64,000 nt of DNA from Loktanella salsilacus (GTDB taxonomy: Bacteria; Pseudomonadota; Alphaproteobacteria; Rhodobacterales; Rhodobacteraceae). The translations under genes were made by a program, and so were the position numbers. The stretch covers positions 1-64,000 of the forward strand of contig NZ_FOTF01000009.1 in NCBI RefSeq assembly GCF_900114485.1, read 5' to 3'. Shown here piece after piece: positions 7,698-16,292 of this stretch. The notes below the pieces were generated by a model. That model searched no databases. It was not told where the DNA came from and saw only the letters and a list, made by a program, of their open reading frames with translations. The first letter of the stretch is position 1, and each line of letters starts with the position of its first letter.

Positions 7698-9140
7698 TCA
7701 GAGCGCGAAGGGCGGGCGCACTTTGATTTCCAGATAATCGTCTAGCCCGAATTTTCCGCCTTCGCGGCCATTGCCGGACTGTTTGAACCCGCCAAACGGG
7801 GAGCCATAGCCAGAGGCGCGGCCATTGATGTGGATGCCGCCTGCCCGCAGGCGCCGCGCGACGCGCAGTGCGCGCGCTTCGTTGCCCGTCCACAGGTATG
7901 CATCAAGGCCGTACTCTGTGTCATTGGCTAAGGCGATCGCCTCTTCCTCGGTAGCGAAGGGCGCAATAATCAGGACAGGGCCAAAGATTTCCTTGCGCCA
8001 AACCGTCATGTCGGGCGTCACGTCACAGAACACGGTTGGCCGTGCGAACCAACCGGTCTGAAGCGCTGGCGGCAGGTTGTCCGGGCGACCAAGGCCGCCT
8101 GCCAAAAGGCGCGAGCCTTCATTGATGCCGGTCCCGATCATCTCTTGCACGCGTTCATACTGGATCTGGTCGAACAACGGGCCGATGTGATCGCCCTTTA
8201 GCGCCGGATCGCCGACGGCTTGCGCATCTGCGGCCGCACGGGCGATGGACAGCGCCCGATCATAGACGCTGCGTTCAACCAGCATCTTGGTCGGTGCGTT
8301 GCAGGACTGGCCGGTGTTATAAAAACATTCCGCCACACCGCCCGCGACGGCAGCCGCGACATCGGCGTCGGCAAAGATCACGTTGGGGGATTTGCCGCCC
8401 AGTTCCAGCGTCACGCGCTTGATCGTTGCTGCCGCATCCACCGACACCGCGCTGCCTGCGCGGGTCGATCCGGTAAAGGACATCATCGCCACATCCGGAT
8501 GCCGCGACAGCGCTGCCCCAACCGAAGGGCCATCGCCGTAAACCAGATTGAACACACCTGCAGGGTAGCCCGCTTCGTGGATCAGTTCGGCATAGATCTG
8601 GGCGGACAACGGCGTGTGTTCGGACGGCTTCAGCACACAGGTCGACCCTGTCGCAAGCGCCGGAATGACCTTCAGCGCGATCTGGTTGATGGGCCAGTTC
8701 CACGGCGTGATCAGGCCGCAAACGCCGATTGGCTCGCGGCTGACGATATCGCCATTGGGCAGGATTTCTTCTTCGTCATGCGCCTCGAGTGCGGCAATGA
8801 AAGCCTCCAGATGGCCAAGGCCCGCATCGGCCTGCGCGTCGCGCGACATGGTGGCAGGGGCACCCATTTCCATCGTGATCGCCGCCGCCAGATCGCCCAG
8901 GCGTGCGGGCGTCAGCTCTGCCAGCTTGCGCAGCAGGGCAAGGCGTTCGTCCTTTGTGGTCAGGGAAAACGTCTCGAACGCTGTCTTGGCGGCAGCGACG
9001 GCGCGGTCCACGTCAACGGCATTCCCAAGCGATACCGTGCCGACCCGCGCATTGGTGGACGGCGTCAGGATCGGTATGGTTTTGGGCGCGTCGGGGGCAA
9101 CCCATGCGCCATTGATATAGAATTTATCAAGCGTAATCAT
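7698..9140 (-). CDS. NAD(P)-dependent aldehyde dehydrogenase
   Basis: A 480-residue member of the aldehyde dehydrogenase superfamily, oxidising an aldehyde to the acid. Catalytic residues are all present: N148 in TPWNWP, E246 in TLELGGKS and nucleophile C280 in NTGQSC. The C-terminal GFKQSGNGREGG motif is kept. ATG 9140 is chosen: it has GGAGG just upstream and overlaps the stop of the preceding enolase-superfamily gene as ATGA, so the two are translationally coupled. The frame stays open further upstream, but that part is shadow. The position after a dehydratase suggests it oxidises the semialdehyde arising from a dehydrated sugar acid. The substrate is not known. Confidence 0.92.
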   Translation of the reverse strand: MITLDKFYINGAWVAPDAPKTIPILTPSTNARVGTVSLGNAVDVDRAVAAAKTAFETFSLTTKDERLALLRKLAELTPARLGDLAAAITMEMGAPATMSRDAQADAGLGHLEAFIAALEAHDEEEILPNGDIVSREPIGVCGLITPWNWPINQIALKVIPALATGSTCVLKPSEHTPLSAQIYAELIHEAGYPAGVFNLVYGDGPSVGAALSRHPDVAMMSFTGSTRAGSAVSVDAAATIKRVTLELGGKSPNVIFADADVAAAVAGGVAECFYNTGQSCNAPTKMLVERSVYDRALSIARAAADAQAVGDPALKGDHIGPLFDQIQYERVQEMIGTGINEGSRLLAGGLGRPDNLPPALQTGWFARPTVFCDVTPDMTVWRKEIFGPVLIIAPFATEEEAIALANDTEYGLDAYLWTGNEARALRVARRLRAGGIHINGRASGYGSPFGGFKQSGNGREGGKFGLDDYLEIKVRPPFAL

Positions 9141-10360
9141 TGTATTCCTCCACGAGGGGTCACATGAAACTGATCCATCGTCAGATGCAGTTCGGTATCG
9201 GTATAGGGCATGTTTGCAATCGCGGCGTCGTCCAGTTCCAACCCCAGACCCGGCGCTTTGGACGGGATGACATAGCCGTTGTCCCATTCAATCGTGCCTT
9301 TGACCGCGCTCATGTAAGGCCCGTCAAAGGTGCCGATGCTTTCGAGGATCAAGAAGTTCGGCGAACAGGTGGCGATCTGGATATTGGCGGCGGCGACGAT
9401 GGGGCCGCAGTACAGGTGCGGCGCGATCTGGACCTGCCGGGTTTCGGCCATACCAGCGATTTTCTTCGCCTCTAGCAGGCCGCCGACGCGGCCAAGGTTC
9501 ATTTGCAGGATCGACGCCGCCCCGGTTTCCAGCAGGCGGGCGAATTCGTATTTGGTGCACAATCGCTCGCCCGCCGCCACGGGGATCGAGGTAAAGGCCG
9601 CGACACTGGCCATGTCGGCGGGGCTGTCGGGGGGCACGGGTTCTTCGAACCACAGCGGATCGAAAGGTTCCAGCGCACGGGCCATCCGCTTGGCCCCCGA
9701 CACGGTGAACTGACCATGCGTGCCAAGCAGCAGATCGGCGCGATCGCCAACCGCGGCGCGGATTTCGCGGCAGAACGCGACGCTTAGGCTGATATCCTCC
9801 AGCCGGGGTTGGTGGCCGTCAAAAATCGTATAGGGCCCTGCGGGGTCGAATTTCAGGGCAGTAAAGCCCTGATTGACCATATCCAGCGCCACCTGCGCTG
9901 CGATATGGGGGTCGTTGTAAGCGTTGGGCAAGGATGGGTCAGGATAGACGTCGCCGCTGGTGGGATAGATATAGGAATAGCTGCGCAGCTTGTCGTGCAC
10001 GCGCCCGCCCAGCAGTTCATAGACCGGCTTATCCGCCGCCTTGCCGACGATATCCCAGCAGGCCAACTCGAGCCCGCTGAACACGCCCATCACGCTGACA
10101 TCAGGGCGCTGGGTGAACCCGGCGCTATAGGCCTTGCGAAACAGCAGTTCGATGTGATGGGGATCGGCCCCTTCAAATTGCCGCGCGAACATATCCTGCG
10201 CCATCGCGCAGCAAACCTGCGGCCCAAAAGTCGCGTTGTAAATTTCGCCCACGCCAGTGATGCCGCAAGCCGTCGTCAGGCGCAAAAAGATGAAATAGCG
10301 CCCGCCATGACGCGGCGGCGGATTTCCAACGATAAACGTCTCTAACTTTTCGAGGCGCAT
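9137..10360 (-). CDS. Enolase superfamily (mandelate racemase/galactonate dehydratase-like) protein
   Basis: A 407-residue TIM-barrel enzyme similar to the DgoD/mandelate racemase subgroup, which abstracts a proton alpha to a carboxylate. Readable active-site pieces are ALKFDP (K170), WFEEP (E239/E240), AAGERL (E265), LQMNLGRVGG, APHLYCGP (H315) and ILESIG (E340). At the first metal-ligand position, where DgoD has DFHG, this protein reads GTHG (213-216), so the usual Asp is Gly while the His (H215) is kept. The ribosome site AAGGAGGGG precedes ATG 10360. It heads a coupled pair with the aldehyde dehydrogenase, next to a GMC oxidoreductase. Probably a sugar-acid dehydratase or cycloisomerase of unknown substrate. 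Confidence 0.85.
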   Translation of the reverse strand: MRLEKLETFIVGNPPPRHGGRYFIFLRLTTACGITGVGEIYNATFGPQVCCAMAQDMFARQFEGADPHHIELLFRKAYSAGFTQRPDVSVMGVFSGLELACWDIVGKAADKPVYELLGGRVHDKLRSYSYIYPTSGDVYPDPSLPNAYNDPHIAAQVALDMVNQGFTALKFDPAGPYTIFDGHQPRLEDISLSVAFCREIRAAVGDRADLLLGTHGQFTVSGAKRMARALEPFDPLWFEEPVPPDSPADMASVAAFTSIPVAAGERLCTKYEFARLLETGAASILQMNLGRVGGLLEAKKIAGMAETRQVQIAPHLYCGPIVAAANIQIATCSPNFLILESIGTFDGPYMSAVKGTIEWDNGYVIPSKAPGLGLELDDAAIANMPYTDTELHLTMDQFHVTPRGGIQ

Positions 10361-10387
10361 GTGCCCCTCCTTTTGAATGGCAGCAGG

Positions 10388-12031
10388 TTATCCTGCATCT
10401 TGTAAAATCAGATTAGCCGCACGCATGGCGAGCATCATCGTTGGCGCATTGGTATTACCCGACGTGATGTTCGGAAAGGCCGAGGCATCGGCAACCCGCA
10501 ATCCCGCCACGCCGTGCACCTGCAGGCGCGCATTCAGCACGGAGTCCGCCGCGCTTTGCCCCATCCGGCAGGTACAGGTGGGATGATACACCGTGCCTGC
10601 GCGGTTGCGAAATTCGGCCAGCAGCGCGTCGTCGTCCATGGTGTCGAACCCCTCAAGCTTGGACGCGGCCGTCACCGCTTGTAACGCCGGGGTGCGCGAC
10701 AAGGCGCGAATGATCCGGCTGGCGCGGACGGCGGCGTCGCAGTCTTCGTTCGTGGATAGCGAATTGGCCTGTATTGTTGGCGCATCGCGGTAGTCGGCAG
10801 AGTTAATCTGCACCGATCCCCGGCTGGTCGGACGGCATTGCTGCGCCGACAAAAGGTAGCCCGGATCGCGGTCCACAATCACCTTTCCTGCGGGGGTTAC
10901 CTCGTAAGACGCGGGGTTGCAGAACAGCTGGATGTCAGGCGCGTCAAGGTCCGCGTCCGACCGCACAAAGCCGCCGACTTGATTGACCGGCACCGCAAGC
11001 GGTCCGCGCCGCGTCATCACATACCGCGCCCCGGCAGCCATACGCCCAAGGGGGTGGCCAAGGATGTTATTCAGCGTCTTTTGCAAGGCGCGGAACTGGT
11101 AGGACACAGCCAGATGGTCCTGCAATCCCTGCCCCACCTGCGGCAGGTCGTGGCGCACTGTGATCCCTTGCGATTGCAGCAGCGCCGCTGGCCCGATGCC
11201 GGACAGTTGCAAAAGCTGCGGCGAATTGATGGCGCCCGCGCTTAGGATCACCTCTTTGCGGGCAACCACACGGTGCGTTTGGCCGCCGCGCGTATAACTC
11301 AGGCCGTCGACGCGGGTGCCAGAGAATTCCAGCTGCGTGACATGGGCGCGCGAAATAAGCGTCACATTGGGCCGCTTTAGCGCGGGGCGCAGAAACGCAT
11401 CGGCCGCCGACCAGCGCATCCCGCGTTTCACATTACTGCGGTAGAAACCGACGCCGTCAGCGCCCGGGGCGTTTATGTCATCAATATTGGCAAACCCTGC
11501 CTGCTGCGCAGCCGTCAAGAAGTTGCGCGAAAACGGGTTCATCTGATCGCTCAGGTTCTGCACCCAGACTGGTCCACCCTGCCCCGGTGCATCCGACTGC
11601 GTTTCCATCCCATCATAGATGCCGCGCACAGCGTCCCAGCCCCAGCCCTGCGCGCCCGCAGCGGCCCAATCGTCGAAATCCCGCGCCTGTCCGCGCACAT
11701 AGGCCATCGCGTTGATAGAGCTTGATCCGCCAATCACCTTGCCGCGCGGCCAATAGCTTTTGCGCCCGTTCAAGGCCGTGTCGGCGTCGGTGTGATAACC
11801 CCAGTTCAGCGCGGGCTTTGCGTAGTTGACGGCATAGCCGACGGGGATCTTGATCCAGAACTGGCGGTCGCTGCCGCCCGCCTCTAGCACCAGCACACGG
11901 TGCTTGCCGCTTGCGGACAGCCGGTCCGCCAGCACACAGCCTGCAGAGCCTGCGCCGACGATCACGAAATCGAACTCTTTGGCGGTCACGCCAGCCTGCC
12001 TCTTGACGGTTGAATACGTAGCACAAAGCAT
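10388..12031 (-). CDS. GMC family FAD-dependent oxidoreductase (choline dehydrogenase-like)
   Basis: A 547-residue flavoprotein that oxidises an alcohol. The FAD-binding motif DFVIVGAGSAGCVLADRL lies near the N-terminus with LEAGG after it. GMC signature 1 appears as WPRGKVIGGSSSINAMAYVRG-like sequence and signature 2 as GAINSPQLLQLSGIGP. The catalytic His region is YHPTCTCRMG, and the C-terminal NTNAPTMMLAMRAA closes the FAD site. ATG 12031 has AGAGGG upstream; GTG 11989 is an alternative that starts directly at the Rossmann strand. It ends 27 bp before the enolase-superfamily gene, so the two probably form one operon, under the divergent LysR regulator. Named choline or alcohol dehydrogenases share the fold; the substrate is unknown. 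Confidence 0.88.
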   Translation of the reverse strand: MLCATYSTVKRQAGVTAKEFDFVIVGAGSAGCVLADRLSASGKHRVLVLEAGGSDRQFWIKIPVGYAVNYAKPALNWGYHTDADTALNGRKSYWPRGKVIGGSSSINAMAYVRGQARDFDDWAAAGAQGWGWDAVRGIYDGMETQSDAPGQGGPVWVQNLSDQMNPFSRNFLTAAQQAGFANIDDINAPGADGVGFYRSNVKRGMRWSAADAFLRPALKRPNVTLISRAHVTQLEFSGTRVDGLSYTRGGQTHRVVARKEVILSAGAINSPQLLQLSGIGPAALLQSQGITVRHDLPQVGQGLQDHLAVSYQFRALQKTLNNILGHPLGRMAAGARYVMTRRGPLAVPVNQVGGFVRSDADLDAPDIQLFCNPASYEVTPAGKVIVDRDPGYLLSAQQCRPTSRGSVQINSADYRDAPTIQANSLSTNEDCDAAVRASRIIRALSRTPALQAVTAASKLEGFDTMDDDALLAEFRNRAGTVYHPTCTCRMGQSAADSVLNARLQVHGVAGLRVADASAFPNITSGNTNAPTMMLAMRAANLILQDAG

Positions 12032-12067
12032 TCGCGCCCTCTTTGCACAAGCAACGGCTATGACCGC

Positions 12068-12092
12068 TAAGCCCCCATAAATTTTAGGCTTA
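12068..12092. promoter_or_regulatory. Candidate LysR-type operator between GMC and lysR genes
   Basis: Perfect six-bp arms TAAGCC (12068-12073) and GGCTTA (12087-12092) are separated by 13 AT-rich bases (CCCATAAATTTTA). The site lies in the 120-bp divergent promoter between the GMC gene and the LysR gene. The geometry suits a LysR recognition site; no binding evidence exists. Confidence 0.4.
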
Positions 12093-12151
12093 TCGCGTTG
12101 CATGATTGGCGTAAGCTGCCCAAACAGTGCGGGACAGAACATGGACACAAT

Positions 12152-13033
12152 ATGCGCAGGTTGCCTCACGTCACATGGCTCCGCTCGTTCGAGGCGGCAG
12201 CGCGACACAGCTCTTTCAGCTCTGCCGCAGAAGAGCTGAACCTGACGCCCGCCGCTGTCAGCCAACAGATCCGGCTGCTGGAACAACATCTGGACATCCA
12301 GCTATTCCGCCGCCTTGCGAAAGGGGTGGAACTGACGGACCTTGGGCTTGCCTATGCGGTTCCGGTGCGCAAATCCTTTCAGGAAATGCAGGCGGCCACC
12401 GATGGTCTGTTTCGCGACCAACAGAAATCCGTCATTCGCCTGCGCTGCTCTATTTCCTTTGCCGCGCTGATCGTCGCCCCCCGACTGCGCGATTTCTGCG
12501 CCCTGCATCCGCAGATCGAGGTTGAGCTTTCGACGACAGTTTGGGCTGACCGGATGAACGGCGCACATATCGATCTGGATATCCGCTACGGCGAAGGCGG
12601 CTGGACAGAGCGTCACATCCACCCAATGCCCGTCGATAGCGCCGTCATCGTCTGCCATCCGGACTACGCGGCGACCTTGGGCCAGACCCCAATCGAGGCG
12701 GTGCTCGCCAAGGCCGCAATTGTGCAGATTGGCGGCTCGGAAACCGACTGGGACCGCCTTTTCCAAATTTGCGGCTTTCATGGCCCGCGGCCCGCGCATT
12801 GGATCAGGGCGGATTCATCTTTGATCGCCTTGCAAATCCTGTCGGCGGGCCACGGCTGCGCCATCATCAGCAAAAGCTTTGCCCGCCGGCATTTAGAGGA
12901 TGGGCGCCTTGTCGCGCCATTTGACCTGGAAATTCCGATGGGGGCGAACTTCAAATTGGTCGAACACGACGACGCGGCCGGACGCGCCGATGTGAAGACG
13001 CTTGTCGACTGGTTGCTGCGCCAGACGTTGTAA
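12152..13033 (+). CDS. LysR family transcriptional regulator (GcvA-like)
   Basis: A 293-residue regulator. The N-terminal helix-turn-helix reads RSFEAAARHSSFSSAAEELNLT with AVSQQIRLLEQHL, the pattern of the GcvA/AmpR branch of LysR proteins. A periplasmic-binding-protein-like effector domain follows from about residue 92. ATG 12152 starts directly before the MRRLPHVTWLRSF opening usual in this branch. It is divergent from the GMC/enolase/aldehyde-dehydrogenase operon and is the natural candidate to control it, sensing the pathway substrate or an intermediate. The effector is not predictable. Confidence 0.88.
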   Translation: MRRLPHVTWLRSFEAAARHSSFSSAAEELNLTPAAVSQQIRLLEQHLDIQLFRRLAKGVELTDLGLAYAVPVRKSFQEMQAATDGLFRDQQKSVIRLRCSISFAALIVAPRLRDFCALHPQIEVELSTTVWADRMNGAHIDLDIRYGEGGWTERHIHPMPVDSAVIVCHPDYAATLGQTPIEAVLAKAAIVQIGGSETDWDRLFQICGFHGPRPAHWIRADSSLIALQILSAGHGCAIISKSFARRHLEDGRLVAPFDLEIPMGANFKLVEHDDAAGRADVKTLVDWLLRQTL

Positions 13034-13312
13034 ATCCGTACCTGTGCAAGGCCGCAAAGATGCTACCGGAACGCAGCAGAAAATGCCCGGATGCGCGCCG
13101 CATTGACGCCGCGAGCCGAAAGTCCGTGTCGTTCTGGGCCGCCTAAGCCCATCGCCTGCCATCCGCGATATCCGGGTAGGGTTGCGTTTGCTGCGCCGCC
13201 GTTTCGCGGCCGCTGTAGAGCAAGCTGTTTTGGGCAACGGGTCGGTCTGTTCGTGCGGTGATGGCCACACTGCCCTGCAAAGACGTCATCGGCAACGGGC
13301 CTGACTCTCACA

Positions 13313-13831
13313 TTACTCTGGCACAACGACGCTTACGGTCGATGAAATGGGGATGTCGTCCACAGACCATTCGCTGTGATTATTGGCGTTCAACGTGACT
13401 TTGACTTGGCTTTCACCCGGCAAGAGTGCCGAAGCCGGCGGATTAAACCAATCGCTGTAAATCCGGGCGTATTTCACGTCGTTAATATAGATATGCGCAT
13501 GACCTTCGTTGTCCTGCGGGTCGCGATTGATATTCGCGGGTGTGAACTGGAAATTACGCGTCAAGATTTGAACATTGTACCCACCCATAGGATCAGGAAA
13601 GACCAGATAGGTTACGGTTGGCACCGGCGCATCCTGCGACACAGCCAACGGCGGGTGCTGATGCATCGCCGCCATTTCTGCCTGTGACATCGTCATGTCA
13701 GCAGATGCTGTGACCGCAGCCGTGTCCTGCATCACCACACCTTCCGGCATGGTGATGTGCACGGTTTGCAAGATGACGGTCAGGACCACGCCAATGGCCC
13801 CGCCAATCACAATATATGCGATCTTTTCCAA
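13313..13831 (-). CDS. Membrane-anchored periplasmic protein of unknown function in the YHYH cluster
   Basis: A 172-residue protein I do not recognise as a named family. Residues 5-24 form one transmembrane or uncleaved signal segment (IAYIVIGGAIGVVLTVILQT). A Met/His-rich linker (MTMSQAEMAAMHQHPP) follows, and then a beta-rich domain with GHAHIYINDVKYARIYSDWFN, LLPGESQVKVTLN and ANNHSEW. The GHAHxYIN and PGxxxVxVTLN pattern recalls DUF4399- or cupredoxin-like periplasmic domains and could bind a metal, which is a guess. It is the last gene of a five-gene run of exported proteins, 12 bp after the second YHYH gene. Confidence 0.7.
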   Translation of the reverse strand: MEKIAYIVIGGAIGVVLTVILQTVHITMPEGVVMQDTAAVTASADMTMSQAEMAAMHQHPPLAVSQDAPVPTVTYLVFPDPMGGYNVQILTRNFQFTPANINRDPQDNEGHAHIYINDVKYARIYSDWFNPPASALLPGESQVKVTLNANNHSEWSVDDIPISSTVSVVVPE

Positions 13832-13843
13832 GACCTAAGTCCC

Positions 13844-14851
13844 TTACTGACCTGGGCCAGGCATAGCGATGCGCAAAGCGTCACTGTCGATCCCAAGCGA
13901 TTGGGCAGCAGCGTCAAAATCTGGCGGCATGGTGTCGCCAAGTGCGTCGCGCAGCGCCGCCTCTTCAACGCCAAGCTCTTCTGCGATGGCAGCAAAATCA
14001 GGGCCGCCGCCGCCCATGTTGGCGGCCACTTCGACTTCGCCGTGGTAGCAATCGATCATATAAGGCGCTTCATCGGCCGTCAGGTGGTAGTGATAAATAC
14101 CGTCCGGGAATTCGGGCGTGACATCTACGTGGCCACTGCAGGCGTCCAGATCGTCGTTTGTGATGATAGCGCCCCCTTGCCCGTGGTTTCCGTAGACTGG
14201 GAAGCCGTCTTCGAGCACGCCGATCATCACCGAATGCTCATCCGCCTCATCAAGGGTGTCGGTGATACACACCGGAATGCCGTGATAATGATAGTCGGTG
14301 CCGCTGACCAAAGTGTGTCCGTTGCATTCATCCAAGAAGGCGACGTGGTCATGAATAACCTGATCGTCTTGGGCCACGACGGTACGTTCAAAGTTCTCGT
14401 AATCATTGAAGATTTGCGCGCCGGTAATCGCAACGCCGATGCGGCCAAGGGACGTTTCGGTCACCTCTTCTGTATACGCGGGCAAGGTCGTGATGGTCGT
14501 ATCAACCGGCGTTTCTTTGAAATAGGTCGCCGACTCTTCAACGTTGAAAAATTCGGTTGGTTTGTCGGCAAAGGGTTGGTCGCTGGGGTCGGTCGGGATC
14601 AGATACTTTTCCGCAAAACCATGGCTGGGCATGCCGTTCGATTCAAAGCGAAAGGTGTTTGCATCCGCGTCGATGGTGATCGTGACGTTGTCGCTCCAAT
14701 GCGCGGCCTGAACTGCTGCGGACGTATCGACAAGGCCAACGGCGGTCGTCGTGTCTTGCGCGTCCGCTGTGTCGGGCATTGTGACATTCAACGCAACGGC
14801 GGCTATGATCACGCTAAAGGCTGCGGTGGTATACAGGGTCTTATTTTTCAT
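13844..14851 (-). CDS. YHYH domain protein (second copy)
   Basis: A 335-residue exported protein of the YHYH family, whose function is unknown. A signal peptide covers about residues 1-31. Two similar halves are visible: C176 xGH...DYHYH (187-190)...C195, then C238 SGH...IYHYH (253-256)...APYMIDC268. GVLEDGFPVYG lies between the halves, a segment also found in the partner gene. The His/Cys spacing suggests two linked metal- or disulfide-bearing modules. The C-terminal 60 residues are acidic and helical (two DALG/LGID repeats). ATG 14851 has AAAGG upstream. It lies in the same direction as the PEBP and first YHYH genes. Confidence 0.85.
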   Translation of the reverse strand: MKNKTLYTTAAFSVIIAAVALNVTMPDTADAQDTTTAVGLVDTSAAVQAAHWSDNVTITIDADANTFRFESNGMPSHGFAEKYLIPTDPSDQPFADKPTEFFNVEESATYFKETPVDTTITTLPAYTEEVTETSLGRIGVAITGAQIFNDYENFERTVVAQDDQVIHDHVAFLDECNGHTLVSGTDYHYHGIPVCITDTLDEADEHSVMIGVLEDGFPVYGNHGQGGAIITNDDLDACSGHVDVTPEFPDGIYHYHLTADEAPYMIDCYHGEVEVAANMGGGGPDFAAIAEELGVEEAALRDALGDTMPPDFDAAAQSLGIDSDALRIAMPGPGQ

Positions 14852-15009
14852 GTTTCAACCTTTGTTTTGCGGTTCATCGATTGCGGTGCCGCACACACGC
14901 CCACCAAAGCCGCGACGGATTGCAGTGGTCAGCTCGGCCAAGATCGCTGCAATCTGTGCACGGATGTGTTTCAAGCGTCAGCCGCTACACCCTTCAGATA
15001 TCAATTGAC

Positions 15010-15657
15010 CTATTCGCTGATCGTTAAACGGCATAGGAGGGTGTTGTCCTGCTTCAGGTTTTCGCCCCAAACCAGCTTTGCGCTGTCGTCCCACGTGACT
15101 TCGTCATAGCCGTCCTTCGGGCCGACGTCGGCGGCGGAATGGACGATTGCGGCGGGCCAATCGCTGTCATCAAAATCCGGTGCGGTCCAGTCTGCGGGAA
15201 TGTCAGTAGCAACAAATTCGCAGGCCCCTTCTCCAGCAACAGGGTTCGCTTCATCGGCGCAAGACGGCTCTGCCGGCGCGAAGTGCACGACAAGGCACTT
15301 CATATCCGCGTCAGTCACGGCAAGCGTTTCGCCCGACACCGCGTCCTTGAACTGGGCAATCATGCCGCCGTCGCCCATTTGCTGGCGATCTGTGCCGATA
15401 TATTCCAGACCAGTATCGTTTTCCTTAAAGTCCTTTGCCTCAATCGCGATCACTGCTGGCAAATCGACCGAGAAGGTCGCCGTTTCTTTGTTGAAAGACC
15501 GCTCTGTCGTGATCGGCACAGAGTCTTCAAGGACCACCTCGCCGTTGGCAGACATAGAGAACCAATTGTCGACCCAGACGTCGGCGGTGATGTCGCGGGT
15601 TTCGGCCTGAGCGGCGCAGGCTGTCAGGGCTGCTACTGTCGCGAATATAAAGCGCAT
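15010..15657 (-). CDS. Secreted protein of unknown function in the YHYH cluster
   Basis: A 215-residue protein with a clear signal peptide (residues 1-18, ...TACAAQA/ETR). I do not recognise the family of the N-terminal part. It begins with a beta-rich stretch (DVWVDNWFSMSANGEVVLEDSVP). The C-terminal part carries WTAPDFDDSDWPAA, a pattern typical of galactose-binding-like jelly-roll domains, and ends LLCRLTISE. Cys at KCLVVHF, SCADEAN, ACEFV and LLCRL could form two disulfides. It lies 32 bp downstream of the PEBP-like gene, with a 158-bp gap before the second YHYH gene, so an internal promoter is possible. Export to the periplasm is inferred from the signal peptide. Confidence 0.75.
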   Translation of the reverse strand: MRFIFATVAALTACAAQAETRDITADVWVDNWFSMSANGEVVLEDSVPITTERSFNKETATFSVDLPAVIAIEAKDFKENDTGLEYIGTDRQQMGDGGMIAQFKDAVSGETLAVTDADMKCLVVHFAPAEPSCADEANPVAGEGACEFVATDIPADWTAPDFDDSDWPAAIVHSAADVGPKDGYDEVTWDDSAKLVWGENLKQDNTLLCRLTISE

Positions 15658-15689
15658 AATGTGTCCAATCGTGTCAAAGGTATCGTGAT

Positions 15690-16292
15690 TTAGTTCAGGA
15701 AAGTGATGGAGTCGCCGGCAAGGACATGACCCTTCAGCGCGGCCATAACATCAGTCCAACCGGTGCCGATATCGTCTTGTTCCGGCAGATCAGCCAGCGG
15801 CGCATCCAGGGCATAGACCCAGATCGTGTATTCATGCGTACCCGCACCAGATGGCGAACAGGGCGGCGTATAGCCGGTCGCGCGCAGGTCCTTATCGCTG
15901 CCCTCTACCCCCAACGACTCCGGATTGCCCCGCGCCACGCCGTCGGCACCTGCGGGAATATTCCAGACCAGCCAATAGTGGCTCGGCTCGTTTACACCGG
16001 GATAGGCACCATTCGGATAATGCTGCATGACGATGGCATAGGCCTGCGTATCTGCAGGCGCGTTTTCCCATGACAGCGGCGGCGATACACCGTCCCCGCC
16101 GCTGCGCGTGCAGCGCAGATCATCAGGCAAGGCCGCGCCGTCCACAAGCGCGGAACTGGATAAGGTGAACCTCGGCCCCTGTGGCGCAGTTGCCTCTGTG
16201 CCGGACTTTGGCGGCGGCGTTTGCTGCGCGGCGGCTGGCAATGCGGCCGTGCAGCACAGCAATGCGATGGCGAGTGCGGGAAAGCGGGTCAT
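15690..16292 (-). CDS. YbhB/YbcL (PEBP) family protein, exported
   Basis: A 200-residue phosphatidylethanolamine-binding-protein-like protein. A signal peptide runs to about residue 22 and is followed by the PEBP fold with LRCTRSGGDGVSPPLSWENAPADTQAYAIVM (conserved SPPL.W segment), HYWLVWNIP and YTPPCSPSGAGTHEYTIWVYALD. Bacterial members have no settled function; the conserved pocket binds anions or phospho-ligands. ATG 16292 overlaps the stop of the upstream YHYH gene as ATGA, so it is translationally coupled; GTG 16301 would add three residues. Coupling to YHYH indicates they act together in the periplasm. Confidence 0.88.
   Translation of the reverse strand: MTRFPALAIALLCCTAALPAAAQQTPPPKSGTEATAPQGPRFTLSSSALVDGAALPDDLRCTRSGGDGVSPPLSWENAPADTQAYAIVMQHYPNGAYPGVNEPSHYWLVWNIPAGADGVARGNPESLGVEGSDKDLRATGYTPPCSPSGAGTHEYTIWVYALDAPLADLPEQDDIGTGWTDVMAALKGHVLAGDSITFLN

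Noticed and set aside
8220-9167. 315-codon open frame on the plus strand
   Set aside because: Antisense shadow of the aldehyde dehydrogenase gene, whose catalytic residues are all present.
13034-13312. Possible small gene between lysR and the YHYH cluster
   Set aside because: Frames here are rich in Arg/Ala from GC bias, with no ribosome site or conserved motif. The region is taken as non-coding.
13757-15109. 450-codon open frame on the plus strand
   Set aside because: It lies antisense to three well-supported exported-protein genes, has no family signature or ribosome site, and its length reflects GC-rich codon structure.
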